Source of the DNA: Brachypterus glaber | Lineage: Eukaryota; Arthropoda; Insecta; Coleoptera; Kateretidae | NCBI GenBank assembly: GCA_958510825.1 | Contig: OY294048.1 | Span: 10,557,589-10,621,588 of the forward strand | DNA length: 64,000 nt | Direction of reading: 5' to 3' | Shown here: one piece after another, positions 22,305 through 35,200 of the stretch | Numbering within the stretch: position 1 is the first letter of the stretch | Layout of the letters: every line of letters starts with the position of its first letter | Program-made: the position numbers and the translations under genes | The notes under the pieces: generated by a model | What the model was told of the DNA's origin: nothing | The model's database searches: none | Seen by the model: the letters and a program-made list of their open reading frames with translations, nothing else

Positions 22305-22381
22305 CTGCCGTTCTAAGCTAAAAGGTCCTATCTACATAGGTTTAACATACACAGATAGGACCTTTCAGCTTAGGAAGGCAG
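22305..22381. mobile_element. 77-bp near-perfect hairpin element, copy 1
   Basis: The arms CTGCCGTTCTAAGCTAAAAG... and ...CTTTCAGCTTAGGAAGGCAG pair through 'aggtcctatct' / 'agataggacct', leaving a loop of about 15 nt. The second copy (58100-58176) has the same length with its loop in inverse orientation. Non-coding; the transcript could form a miRNA-precursor-like stem of about 30 bp. Confidence 0.75.
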
Positions 22382-22473
22382 AATAGTCAGTGACCATTTT
22401 CATTTCATTATTTTAGCCCGGATTTATTTTATATATGTCTTAAATACATTTAAATTTCTATTTTTTAATTTCT

Positions 22474-22982
22474 AGGTTCTGGATCAGTTCCTTTCGGTGA
22501 TAGAAGCTAAAGCAGATACCCTAAAAGTAAATTTTTAACTTGTCGAGTTTTATACATTACATTTTTTACATTCAGATTAAGCTATTTTTATAGTTATACA
22601 CAATAATTCTGGGGTCAAGGGGTAAAAACAGTCTTTAAAACGTGCATTTAACGTTATATGTCATATTAAAATTTAAAAATAAATGAGAGTTTATGAAATA
22701 ACTTTTTGATATATTTTTTTTTTCGATAATTTAGTAGTGCACTGCACTTACAACTTTTAACTCTAACATGATATGTCAAATAAAATTTTTAAAGATTGTT
22801 TTACCTCTTGGCCTACTGAATATTTGTATATAACTGTGAAAATAGCCTAATCTGAAATTCAGATTGTAAATATAATACATGTAATGCGTTTGACTCGGTA
22901 AGTTAAAAATAGGTTTTTAGGGTACCTCATTTCACCACCTTTTCGGGGCTTCTATCATCCAAAGGAATCGGATCCAGAGCCT
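22474..22982. mobile_element. TIR element near the beta-COP 3' end
   Basis: 'aggttctggatcagttcctt' through 'ggtgatagaagc' at the left is mirrored by 'gcttctatcatccaaagg' and 'aatcggatccagagcct' at the right. About 509 bp, non-coding interior. Superfamily unknown. Confidence 0.6.
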
Positions 22983-23244
22983 TAAAAGTTGGAAGTAGCT
23001 TAACTACAATGTGCTCAAAGACAAATTTAAAAGGGAGAAAATAACTTTATGAAATGGTCACCAGCTCTTAGACTATAATTAATATAAATGTACAATGGAT
23101 AAAAAGTAGTAATGGGCATGTATAAAAACATCAAACCTGATCTTAAAATATTGCATATATTATATTTAGCCAGTTGAATGATTTCATAAACAACTAATAA
23201 AGCATTATGTAACAGTTTGACCATATAATTTTCACTTTTGGCTC

Positions 23245-23250
23245 TTTATT
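23245..23250 (-). terminator. Beta-COP polyadenylation signal
   Basis: AATAAA on the minus strand (tttatt on +), about 50 nt after the stop codon. Confidence 0.6.
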
Positions 23251-23299
23251 TTAGGAAAATTCCATTAATTTATCGTTTTTGGTAATTAGTTGTTTTGTG

Positions 23300-26200
23300 T
23301 TATGCAGCTGTCACCTTATGACTTTGACTCTTTTGAGTCATATTAATTTTATCTCCCAAACTTAGAGCCATTCCTTGGCTCTTTGCTCTGATTCTTATAT
23401 GACCGGTAACAGCAGAATCTGGCTTGTTAAACGGCTTCTCAATACTCAAATTCGCTAAAGCATCTTCTCCAAATATGGATTTAGCGTACATATTTGCTGC
23501 CATAAAGCCACATTGTCCTGACAAGGCCTTTTCAGGTGTTAAACACTTCATGTTAGTGCTTTGGACTAAATGTTTGAGATAATCCGCGAGGTTCGTTAAA
23601 GAGGTGGTAACGGTGACCTTATTTTCCCATTCAAACTCCGCCCACATTCTCATGAATTCCGTATCCGTACACGAAGCTGGAATAATATAATCCATTATAT
23701 CTATATGAATGTCATTTAGAACTACAACGTTTCTATCTGAAGCAGTTCCACTGACGTCATAAACAATATTACCGAAAATAATCCCATTTTCGGTAGAAGC
23801 TACTTTCACGTTGGCCTTGATGTTACAGAAATCCCTTGGAGCTAAAACAATAGGCTGAGGTTTTTCTACCAATTTCAAATCTCCCAACGTTGCCAATTCC
23901 ATGGTACAGTTTTGCAATGTGTCGTTGGTTTGGTTTACGATTAACACATCAAGTACGATATCGTACTGATTAACGTGAACGTAGGCTTCTGCGTAAACGG
24001 GATCTGAGAAACCTGTTAATTGTGTTATTTTGTTTAGTTTGTTAACGCCGGTGTTGGAGTCTGATCCAGGGCCTCTACCGCCTACTAACGCTTGAGATAA
24101 TGACGTTTCAAACACATTTTCGCCTAGTTCGCCCGATTTATCGCCCTCTAGTTGCAAGAAATTAATGGGATCGTCCGTTTGGATTATATTACCGCATTTT
24201 TCTTTTGCTTTTTGAGTTTTAGCCTCCTCTACCTCTTTTGCGACTAGCATGTCGTTTAAGGCGCGTCTACACAGTTCCACAAATATATCTATAATAGTTT
24301 CGTTGCGATCAGACAATACACGCAGGCAGAAAAGGATGTGGTCGTGATCGTCTTTTGTTATAGGCTTCGATGGTAAACCTGAAAGATTTTACTTTTATGT
24401 CTAACAGATTTCTACTAAATATGAATTTTGTTTTGCGCTTTTAATGATTTTGTTAGATACGAGGTTAGATACACAAATGTGGTTTCTCTATGATTTGATG
24501 TTACTGTTAGACATTAACCGCTAGATGTTGTGTCTCTTGCAAGATGACTTGAGCTTCTTATATGAAAAAAAAAAACGATCCAAATCTATTTCTAAAAACT
24601 ACAATTTGGACTTTTTCCGAACAGAAAAAAGAATATATCTTTCGGGGCAGAATTTTTTAATGTAAAAATTCCTGAGTGCGCGCAAAATTAAAAATTTTTT
24701 AAAAAAAGGAACACACTGATCGGACAACGCAACAATTAACTTTTGGCAGACGCGTCTAGACGTCACATCCTTATTTGGCATTCATGGCATTTTTACGACT
24801 TATGCCCAACCTTATTCTTCACTTAAAAAGTCTTTTTTAATTTAATTTTAATGCAATAATGATTTTAAAAAAGGTAGTTTAAATTTTGTACGTTGGCGAA
24901 CTTCAAGAATTTTATAAGTGGTACAAAACTTGTACCAACGCCCCTAAAAGAGTTAAGAAGGAATAGATCTTGAAAAATAGGCATGTATTACATGTATGTA
25001 ATAAAAACACAATATCGGTACCCTTATTGTAGACATTTGCGCAATGCAGATAATGTATTTTATGTATTTGAATGGACATTAGGGGGAAGTTGTTCAATTC
25101 TTAATTTAGGATTTGGTTCGTTTTTTTTTTCGTGTTTACTTAAAACTAGACTTACCTGATTTTCCTAAATGAATCATGCCCGTCATAATCAGCATAATTT
25201 CGGCATCGAACTTATTTCTTTGGGCTGCTGAGACAAATTTACCATGTCTCAAGGCCAACTTGGTTAGAGTTGATGCCAACGCTGCTCCAATGAAGAAGTC
25301 GCCATCGATTAAGTATTGTCGTAAAGGCGGTCTTTTTTCAGTTTTTGATGACCTGTAAGAAATATTTTTTTATTCTCCCCTTTACGAAATATTACTTTTC
25401 TATCTTGATAAGAGAATTGAAAGCGAAAGTCATACATACTAGGTGGTCAGTTGCTAGGTGGTTGCTAGCTATGAAAAACTTTCATGCCCTGGATAAAAAT
25501 GTAAAGAAAAACGCCAATAACACAATATTATTATAGAAATGCATATTCTTAATAAGTTTTTATTGCTCTTTGTAAATTATGCCTTATTAAAGTAAATAAA
25601 ACAAACTTCTGCAGGCAATATTTGAGGCATCTTCAATTGGAATCATTTTGATCTCATTTACAACCAAATATTCGAAAATTTTCATAGTTTGACAAATGTC
25701 ATAAAATATGATTAAATTAATAATTCTAGAGTCATTCTATCTAGCGGCGGATTTCAAATTCAAATTAATTGGAAGGTAAAACTTCACGGTTCGTGGACGA
25801 AAAATTAAATACTAAAACGCTGAAAACCAACATTTTAATGATGTAGGGTTATTCTACATCGAAAACTAAGAAAAAAGAGTTTCTAGACATTTATGTCGAA
25901 AAATCGCTTTTAAAGCTACTATAGCCATTTAAAAATGGTGCATTTTTACGAGACCATAGCTCCCTTAGGATTGATTTTTGGAAGTACCTGTATATGAGTT
26001 TTTTGCGTCATAAGGGAGCTACGCCCCTTTGAAAGTGGCTAAAAAAATCGGTTTTTATTTAATAACTCAGAGATATATCAACGAGGTTTTGCACGTCAAC
26101 TAATCCTACCAAGGCCCGTTTTTATGTGTTATTTTCATGAACTTATTTCAACCAGGGGTGTACGAAACGGGGGGGGGCTTATCAGTTTTTTGTCCCATAC

Positions 26201-29200
26201 TTTTTTCTGTGTAACTTTTTTGCAATTTTATTTTTGAAATATGATTCCTCAGGTCAAAATACATAAAAAAGGTACTCTTGTTGTAATACTGTAGGATTAA
26301 CCGTTTTCGAGAAAAATTCATTTGAAGGTGAAATTCTACGGTTCGAGGACGAAAAATTAAATACTAAAATGTTGAAAACCAAAATTTTAATGATGCAGGT
26401 CGAATGTACATTAAAAACTAAGAAAAAAAAACTCATATACAGGTACTTCCAAAAATCAATTCTAATGGAGCTATGGTCTCCTAAATATGCACCATTTTTA
26501 AAGGGCTATGGTAGCTTTAAAAGCGTTTTTTCGACCTACATGTATGGAAACTTTTTTTCTTAGTTTTTAATGTAGAATAACATTGCATCATTAAAATTTT
26601 GGTTTTCCACATTTTAGTATTTAATTTTTCGTCCTCGAACCGTGAAATTTCACCTTCAAATGAACTTTTCTCGAAAACGGTTAATCCTACAGTATTACAA
26701 CAAGAGTACCTTTTTTATGTATTTTGACCTGAGGAATCAAATTTCAAAAATAAAATTGCAAAAAGTTACAAAGAAAAAAGTTTGGGACAAAAAACTGATA
26801 AGCCCCCCCCCCCCCCGTTTCGCACACCCCTGGTTTAAATAAGTACGTGAAAATGACATACAAAGATGGGCCTTATTAGGATTAATTCACGTGCAAAACC
26901 TCGTTAACATATCTCAAAGGGTTCCTAAGTTATTAAATAAAAACCGATTTTTTTAGCCAATTTCAAAGGGGCTCCCTTATGACGCATTTTTAGACATATG
27001 TTTATAGGAACTTTTTGTCATATTTATGTTTATGTTTGTTTTTAACCTCGTACTATTCTACTTAATTAAGCATCCCCTAAGTCCAGGACTTGTGTGGGCT
27101 AGTAGTAGAGGGAACCACCGGCTTTAATTGACTTTCGAACCAATATATCTAGGGAGTACGCCTTCGCCAAATTTCAATTATTAATTAACTGAAAAAGGCA
27201 ATCGGCGCCAGTGAGGTTTGAACTCACGATCATTAGATCAGTGTCAGGCTATATCGATGCCATTGACCACTGAGCTAAATCTCCCATTATCATGTAGAAT
27301 CACCTGTTAAAATTTCCTACGCAATTTCAAATACACCCTGTATAAATAAATCGTATATTTTTTTCTAAACTAGTCTCAATATTTAGGTGCCAATAAGCCC
27401 TTTCTGAAACCCATCCTATGACAGGTGTAATAGAATACTTACTGTACAGTATTGAAAGCTGATTGAGTAGCATATGTACCATCTGATGTAACTAATGTTG
27501 TAGCTTGAACTCCAGGAGCATTAGAAGTGTTTTCTTCAGTTTCGCCAGATACCAATCTTTGTTCACTTTCCAGAATGGGAACATCTCCAATACTTGCATT
27601 TACTGCTTTTAAGACGGCTTCAATATCGGATAGGGAAGTGGCGTATTCGCCCAAAATCCACAGGGCGGCTCTGTGAACTTTTACGGATTTTATTTCCCTA
27701 AAGGCTTCCAAAAGTTTCTGGAAATAAATTAATTTTATACAGAACTTGAAAAAAAAAAGTATTTATTATATTATATTTATGGATATACTTCAAGAATTTT
27801 ATTTCTGTCAGATTTTATTTTCACATTAATAATAATAATAAACGTTATTTGTTTCCAAAATAGGCCTTGAATAACATTAATTTTTTATTAAGATTTATAT
27901 AAACAATATTTGTTATTAAAGTAATTATTTTTTCCGCAAACTGATACCGATTGTAAGAAAAATATGGACATTTAAAAATAGAATCGTATTAAGTAAATAT
28001 TACTTATTATTAGGTGTATACATATTTATTTAAATCTTGACCTTGAATTAGTCTTAAATAGTATTTTGGTACGAAAGTAATACTAAAAATAATCTTAGAA
28101 AGCTTAAAAATGGTCGAAAGTAAACGAAATCCTGGGATTTAATAGACATTAATATCAGATGACACGAACCGAGGGGTTTATTTATTGGACAATCCTACAC
28201 CCATTCAACAATCTTCTACAATCTTTGACAATTCCTTCTTCCACAATTATCTACAATCATCCACAATCTTCCACAATCATCTGAAATCTTCCCACAATCT
28301 TAAACAATCTTCATTAAAATGTTGTACAATCTTTCACAAACTTTTTGACAATCTTCCACAATCCTTTGATTCCCACAATCCTTGTACACGTGTTTTCAAT
28401 AAATAAACCCCTCGAAACGAACAGATCGATCAATAAATCAATGAAAATTTGAATTTGAGGATAATTATTGATTACATATCAATGGCCTAGGGTAAAAATG
28501 TGCTAAGTACCGGTAACGGTACTTAAGTAATGCATAAAATTATTATCTCGATTATAATAACTACATGTATTACATGTATACACTGAATCTCAAAAAAATA
28601 AAAAAAAAATATTACTCGAACAAGAGATAATTCCTAATAAACTTCACCCATCACGTCAATTTTTTTTTTTTAAGGCCAAAAATGGGTAATTCACCAAAAA
28701 TTTAGGACAAATGTGTAGCTCCAGCTGTCAGTTTCAGATATATATATATAATACAACTAAACTATAAAGTTTTAAACTATAAAGTTTCTCAAAAAACTAG
28801 GGGCAATAGAGAGCGGTCCTTAAATATTAGACCTCCTTTATACTATGCTATTTACATTAGACCATAAATGTGTAAATTTTGAAAAAACTATTTAAAAAAA
28901 AAATAAAAATGAGTAAGCCCTAAGAAAACAGAAAAATAAAGTATTATGGGCCTTTTTATTTAAGTTACTTAAAGTAGCAAAAAATCGAAGTGATGGAACA
29001 ATATGGACATCATTTTCAGTTTCAGTAGGTCGAAATTTAGTAGTAGTAGTATTAAAAGTAATTTATTGACTAAGTCAAAGGGCTATTGACCGAAGTCCTT
29101 CTGCCCGAGTTTTACAATTTGTTTGCATGTTTAATTATATTGAATGAGTTAGGTAAATATTTAAGCTTAATGAGAGAAAAAAAAATAAATAAAAAATTTG

Positions 29201-32200
29201 TACATAGAAAAAAAAATAAGTTATTAAATGTAATAAAGGTGTATGTCCTACGCCTCATACCCAGAACGCGGCCAAGCGCCAACGACAATCCACCGGACCA
29301 ATCAGGAAGCTGTAATTCGAGAATTCAGCCTCCAGACTGATCCAAAGAACGCCGTCACCGCTCGAAATTTATTATTATTAACTAAGAATAATATGTCTAT
29401 GGTCTGTTTTATCAAGCAAGAGAGTAAAAAATCCCACAGTGAATATTTTAAAAACAGATTCGAATATTGGATGTGCAAATCTGCGTAGTTTATTTTATAA
29501 AACATAACTATATTCTATACACAAACATATACTATTCAAACATGTTGTAAAAATATTTACTGTGCGATTTTTAATTTACTCTCTTGCTTAATGAAACAGA
29601 CCATAGTCCGATCCATAATCTTTATTTTTTATATTTGACTGTAACTGTAATGATCTGTTTTTATTATTATTTGTCTGGTTTATTTGGTTCAGATTAGAAG
29701 AAAGCTTACGTAATTACCTCAATAACCAAAGGTCTCAAATGATCAAACTTCTGTATAGCTTCTCTAACAAATACCAAAACGTCAGTGGCCGCCAACTCGT
29801 TACTATCAGATAAAAACTCCATCAGCACAGGTATTACAGTGACAGCAACATCAGGAAATTTAATGCAGCAAGAGTGCAAAGTTCTCACCAACAACTGTCT
29901 ATACTTTCCTGTATCTTCGTGCTCTACATCGTGAGTTTTGGACACTTCCTTCTTCAAAACAAGCACCATTTCTTCGATATTTCTCGATGAAACCAAATCG
30001 AGTGCTAAATTCAATGTTTTCTTTCTCACTTCCAAATCTGGACTAGATAAAACTCTCAAAATGTCCATAACCAGATCCTGTAACACTCTTTCGTGGGAAG
30101 GATGATTCTTTAAAGCTATTAGTCTATCAAGTACGATTAGCTTAACATTGTTGTCACTTTCTTTAACTATTAACTCAATATAGCAACTAGCTGCTGCTTT
30201 TATTGCCGTAGGAACGTTGGACAGTGTTACTAGAGTTCCTGCAGCTTCGTATCGTACAGCAGGACTGTTAGAGTTCAACAAATTGTATATGCATCTAATA
30301 AATCTCGACCGTTCAGAAGGATTGCTGTGGCATACTTTATATATAAGCTCTACAATAACTAATTGAAGTATATCGCCAAAAGTGTTAACTTGATCAAGAC
30401 AATTCGCTAGGTACGATAAAGCACGTTCTTGGTCAGCATGTAAGAGCATTAAAAATGCGTTACGTTTGCACGACATGTCTTGTTCACCATCTAAATAGTT
30501 TGATATAAGTTCTGGTGCATCGGGAATTAAGAATTCAAAGTTTCGGTAAATCGTGAATATAGCTAATACAGCATTACGTCTGACATAAGAATGCCTGTGT
30601 TCTAAGCATGCTCGAATTGAGGGCATTAGAGGCTCTAAAAGTTCTGGTTCTTTTAGTTTGCATAAGAACCTTAGTGTAGAACCCCGTAAAAACTCATTTG
30701 GATGTTGCAGGTCCTTCCTGTAAGCATCGCATACTAGGATCATTTCCTGAAGGAGTTTTCCATCTGGAGAAGTTTTAGGGACAATCTCCCAGAAAATCAG
30801 AAGTAACTTTTTTGCTAAATGATCTTGTAAAGGTAGGACATAACGGATTACTAGCATGAGAAATCCGGATGGTAGTCTCTCACCTGCTAGGATCATGTGA
30901 ATTGTTTTCTTTAGTGCTTCTATTTTCTGTTTTAGATCCCCCTTTTCTGGAAATAATGGTTATTATTATTCAAAGGCAGAAAGACTTAAACTGTTACCTA
31001 TCATTATTATTATTGTCTACCCAATCATCTGTTATTATCACCCTATAAAAAAGTGCCAATGAAAATACTTTGGTACACCATGAACTTTCATGAAATCTCT
31101 TGTGGTATACCTGGAAATTCGGTTGTGCTGATGAAAACCATATTTTTTCATGAGAATGCATTGTTTTTTGAATTTGTGAATTTCGGATGGAGTTTCATAT
31201 GGTCTTACTCATCAAGTTACATGAGATTTCATAAGATTTCAAGGGACTTTTTAAGTTTTCATAAGATTTTAGGTTTTTTAAATTTCCATATGAAAAAAAG
31301 AACCCGGTTTTCATTAGAATTTTTTTATAGGGTTCCGACAGAATATTTCATCACCAAAATCATCCAGTATCTGGGCGACAATAGGCGCCAACTCCTGGGG
31401 GAGGAAGGGACCATGGCCCCTGGCCTCAAGTCCCCCTCAAGAATACTGTCAATGGGCTATTCCGTGTCAGATCAACACAGGGTATAAACCTGACCATCTC
31501 AGAATTTGATGAAATTTGGTATGAAGGTTGTACTCATAGAGATTAAGAAAAATGCCATTTTTTTTCAAATATCTCAAACGGTTTCAAAATTACAGTTTCC
31601 CAAAATCCGCCTAAAAAGCGTAACCGACATAGTTTGAAATCACCATAGCTTTTCTCCTAATTGAGCTAGAGAGATGGGAGTGGCGTCATTTTACTCAGTT
31701 TGAAATGCACTTTCTTTTGATGTACAACACAACATACTTTGTTATAAAAAGTTTTTTTGAGAAATCAAAATCAAAATTTTGATTTTGATTTTTTCAAAAA
31801 GTGATATTTTGAAAATTTTAAAAAAATTCCTATTAATAGTTTATACTTTTGGTAAGTGATTCTCAAAATTTCAAAGTGGGAGGCTAATGGGTTCATAGTT
31901 AAATAATAATTTAAAATAAGGGTGTTTTATAAGTTTTTGTTTCAGTTTAATACTATGTACCCTAACTTTACTTAATTTATTTACGATGGTGATTATTACC
32001 ATAATTATGTTGCCTCTAAGATAACAATTTAGTTATTTACAAAATATATATTTTTTAGTTAAGTTTGAAATAGTTTTTATAACATTATAATGCATTTTAT
32101 TTATACAAGGAGACACACATAAATAACAATCAGCAGAGTCTGTTCTAGATGATTCTTCAAGTTGTGACATGAAAGGTGACTAATAGTGGGTAGGTCTGTT

Positions 32201-35200
32201 GATTTTTCATGAGCTGACAAGAGCCTCACAGTCAAGTTGAGAAAGGCTCACTCTCAGTTCTTTCTTCTGTCTGTGTTATATTGTTTAGTCTACATCTGCA
32301 GTTGGTATGAGTAGGATATCAGGACATAATGTAGGTGTTTAATAGTGAACATTGTTCACTAAACAATCTTTTGTGCTCAAATAAGTTATAATATAAGTTC
32401 TATTAATACCACTGACAGATGTACTTTGTAAAGTTGATCCCACCACTCCTACAGGAAGGATTTATGTAATAACATCTAAAGAATCCCTAAAAATTTCACA
32501 AATGATCAAGTTCTGAATAACTTTTGCCTAAGATGTAAGTGTTAAAAATTTAATTTTGAGTTCATGATTAATGCAATATAGTAAAGAAATCTGAAATTTT
32601 GAGAATCACTTACCAAAAGTATAAACTATTAATAGGAATTTTTTTAAAATTTTCAAAAAATCACTTTTTGAAAAAATCAAAATCAAAATTTTGATTTTGA
32701 TTTCTCAAAAAAACTTTTTATAACAAAGTATGTTGTGTTGTACATCAAAAGAAAGTGCATTTCAAACTGAGTAAAATGACGCCACTCCCATCTCTCTAGC
32801 TCAATTAGGAGAAAAGCTATGGTGATTTCAAACTATGTCGGTTACGCTTTTTAGGCGGATTTTGGGAAACTTTACATAGCTGTAATTTTGAAACCGTTTG
32901 AGATATTTGAAAAAAAAATGGCATTTTTCTTAATCTCTATGAGGACAACCTTCATACCAAATTCTGAGGTAGTCAAGTAAATTTTTTCATTTTAGTGTGT
33001 TGATCTGACATGGAATGTCCCCAATACTTTTAGATACAAGATATTTATAAAAAAATATATATTGGTCATTCTACCAACTGTGGCAACTAGGCTGTCTGGA
33101 AGTTCAATAAAACTTTTTTTAAATATTAATATATTATATATATTATATATAGTTTTGTCAGTTTAGCAAAGTAAATTCGGTTAAAATAACTCTCTTTTGG
33201 TGGTTGTGGCGGCTTTTTTTGTGTCGAAAAGTCTCTAAAAATGGTATGCCCCAAACCAATTTCCGCTAGGTACTTTAAGAGTAAATTAAAAATACTAAAA
33301 TAAAGTTTTAAATTAAATAGTTGGAATATATAAATCTTTGGAGGCGGAACTATCATCCCAAGAGCAAAAAAAAGCAAATTAAAAAAAATGAGGTATTTTT
33401 TAAGAAAAAAAAATTGTCCCCAAGTTTGAATATTTTTCCAATGTAGACTTTCTTACGCTGGTTTTAGAGTTTTCTGAGAACATTCTTGTTAATTTCACAT
33501 TTTAGTTGGCAACAATAGTCTTTTATTATGATTGGTTTGTAAAGTGTGTTTGATTAAAAGGCGATTTTTTTAAATATTTTTGCAAAAGTAAAAACTAAAC
33601 TTTTACAATAGTAAAAACTTAAGCATGGCTTTATTCTTTGTAAACTAACGTTAATAATTTTTTTTAATTAATAATTATAATTAGTGATTAGTCTGATTTC
33701 CAATTAGGCATATATTAAAAGAATCTCATTTTAAAATTGCAGCCCGATATGATTTCTGGTAAACTTTCTAACTTTAGAAAGTCTACAGAATATTTGAAAG
33801 TTGCTCAAAAATAAAAAAACGCAAAAAGTGTACTTCTGAGCATGGTTACTTGTTCCTCCAATAAGTATGAATCTAAAATTTTATATAAAAATGCACTAGC
33901 CTAACCTTTCTAAAATGCTACCTTTTTGTAGATTGATTGATATATAATTTTTCAAGTATTATGTAACGCTCCTAGGGGGGGTGGGGGTCATTTTGGAGTG
34001 TTACGCCCATGTTAATAGTATAGAAAAATAGCGTTACAGGGGGAGGGGTGGGGGTCCAAAATAATAAAAATTTGCGTTACGTAATACTTGAATGTTCCCT
34101 TAAAACCCCAAAAAATGTCTAAAAAAAAAAAAAAATATGAGGACAAATAGAAAATTTTATAAGCTTTAAAATAATGTACCACATGACACTCCTTTCCATT
34201 TGAAAAAAATGTCCCCTATGAACAGGGGTCACATTTTAAAAGGAGATGTTATATCTACAATTTTGTATAATATTCAAGTTATTTTTTAATCAGGATTTAA
34301 CACAAACATATAAAATGTGCTGCAGGCACTTTTTTGGGCTTTTTAAAGTCAAATACTTTAAAATGAAAATGTGTACAGCAAAAAAAAATATTCAAAATTA
34401 AATTAACTGAATTTATTATCACTCAGTGCCCATAGCTGTTGCCTTTTGCTTTGCTTCCAGTGACAAGCCACATCTAATTATTATTATTATTATTATTATT
34501 ATTATGGCCAAGATTTGCACATCTTCAGTTGTTTACTTGTTTTTACAATAAAAAGGATTTTTAATTCTTGCTACTAAATTAATTTAAACAAAAAAATTGT
34601 CCAACAGTTAAAAAGGCATTAAAAAACCTACATTAACACATTTTTGCATTTTTTAAGGTTCACAGCATTTAAAACCTTTGAAAAAAGGCATATAGGCCTA
34701 CATACAAAACTGCATCTAAGGCAAAAAAAATTAAACATTATTTTTTACTATTTTTGTAACATGTCCCACTGTACAATTTCTGTTCAGCTGCATGTTAAAA
34801 TAACCCATGTATAGCTCTATTTCTGACCACAAAATGAAGTGTGGTGGTCTCCCACTGGGGACAGGTCGACCAGGTTGGGACAGGTGGAGACCAACAAAAA
34901 AAAAGGATGGGAGTCATGTGACACATCAAAATAAAGCTCTTAAAATGACCTATTTGACAGTGTATTTATTTTATTTTTTGATTTTATTTTTTATTATTTT
35001 ATTTTTCTCTGTGTGACCTTTCAGTTCAGTGGTTACAGTGCTTCAACTTTTTAATTTTATAACTCAAAATAGATACTTTTGCCTTCATAAAAATACATAT
35101 TCATATATAGAAATAGGTTTACCAAACCCTAACAGAAAGAGTTAATAAAGTATTTAGAGAAAAACCAAGACATATTTTAAACTACTTGCCTAAATCCATT

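Larger units (their letters stand above)
21335..23240. other. Spacer between troponin T and beta-COP (convergent)
   Basis: AT-rich spacer without coding exons. It holds the 77-bp hairpin at 22305-22381 and an inverted-repeat element at 22474-22982. The rest is poly-A/T rich with no recognisable features. Confidence 0.6.

Noticed and set aside
27198..27286. A tRNA gene on the minus strand
   Set aside because: Same reasoning: mismatched acceptor ends and a SINE body shared with 6141-6859.
28186..28385. CRISPR-like array
   Set aside because: Units are contiguous degenerate decamers with no unique spacers, inside a TIR element in an animal intron.
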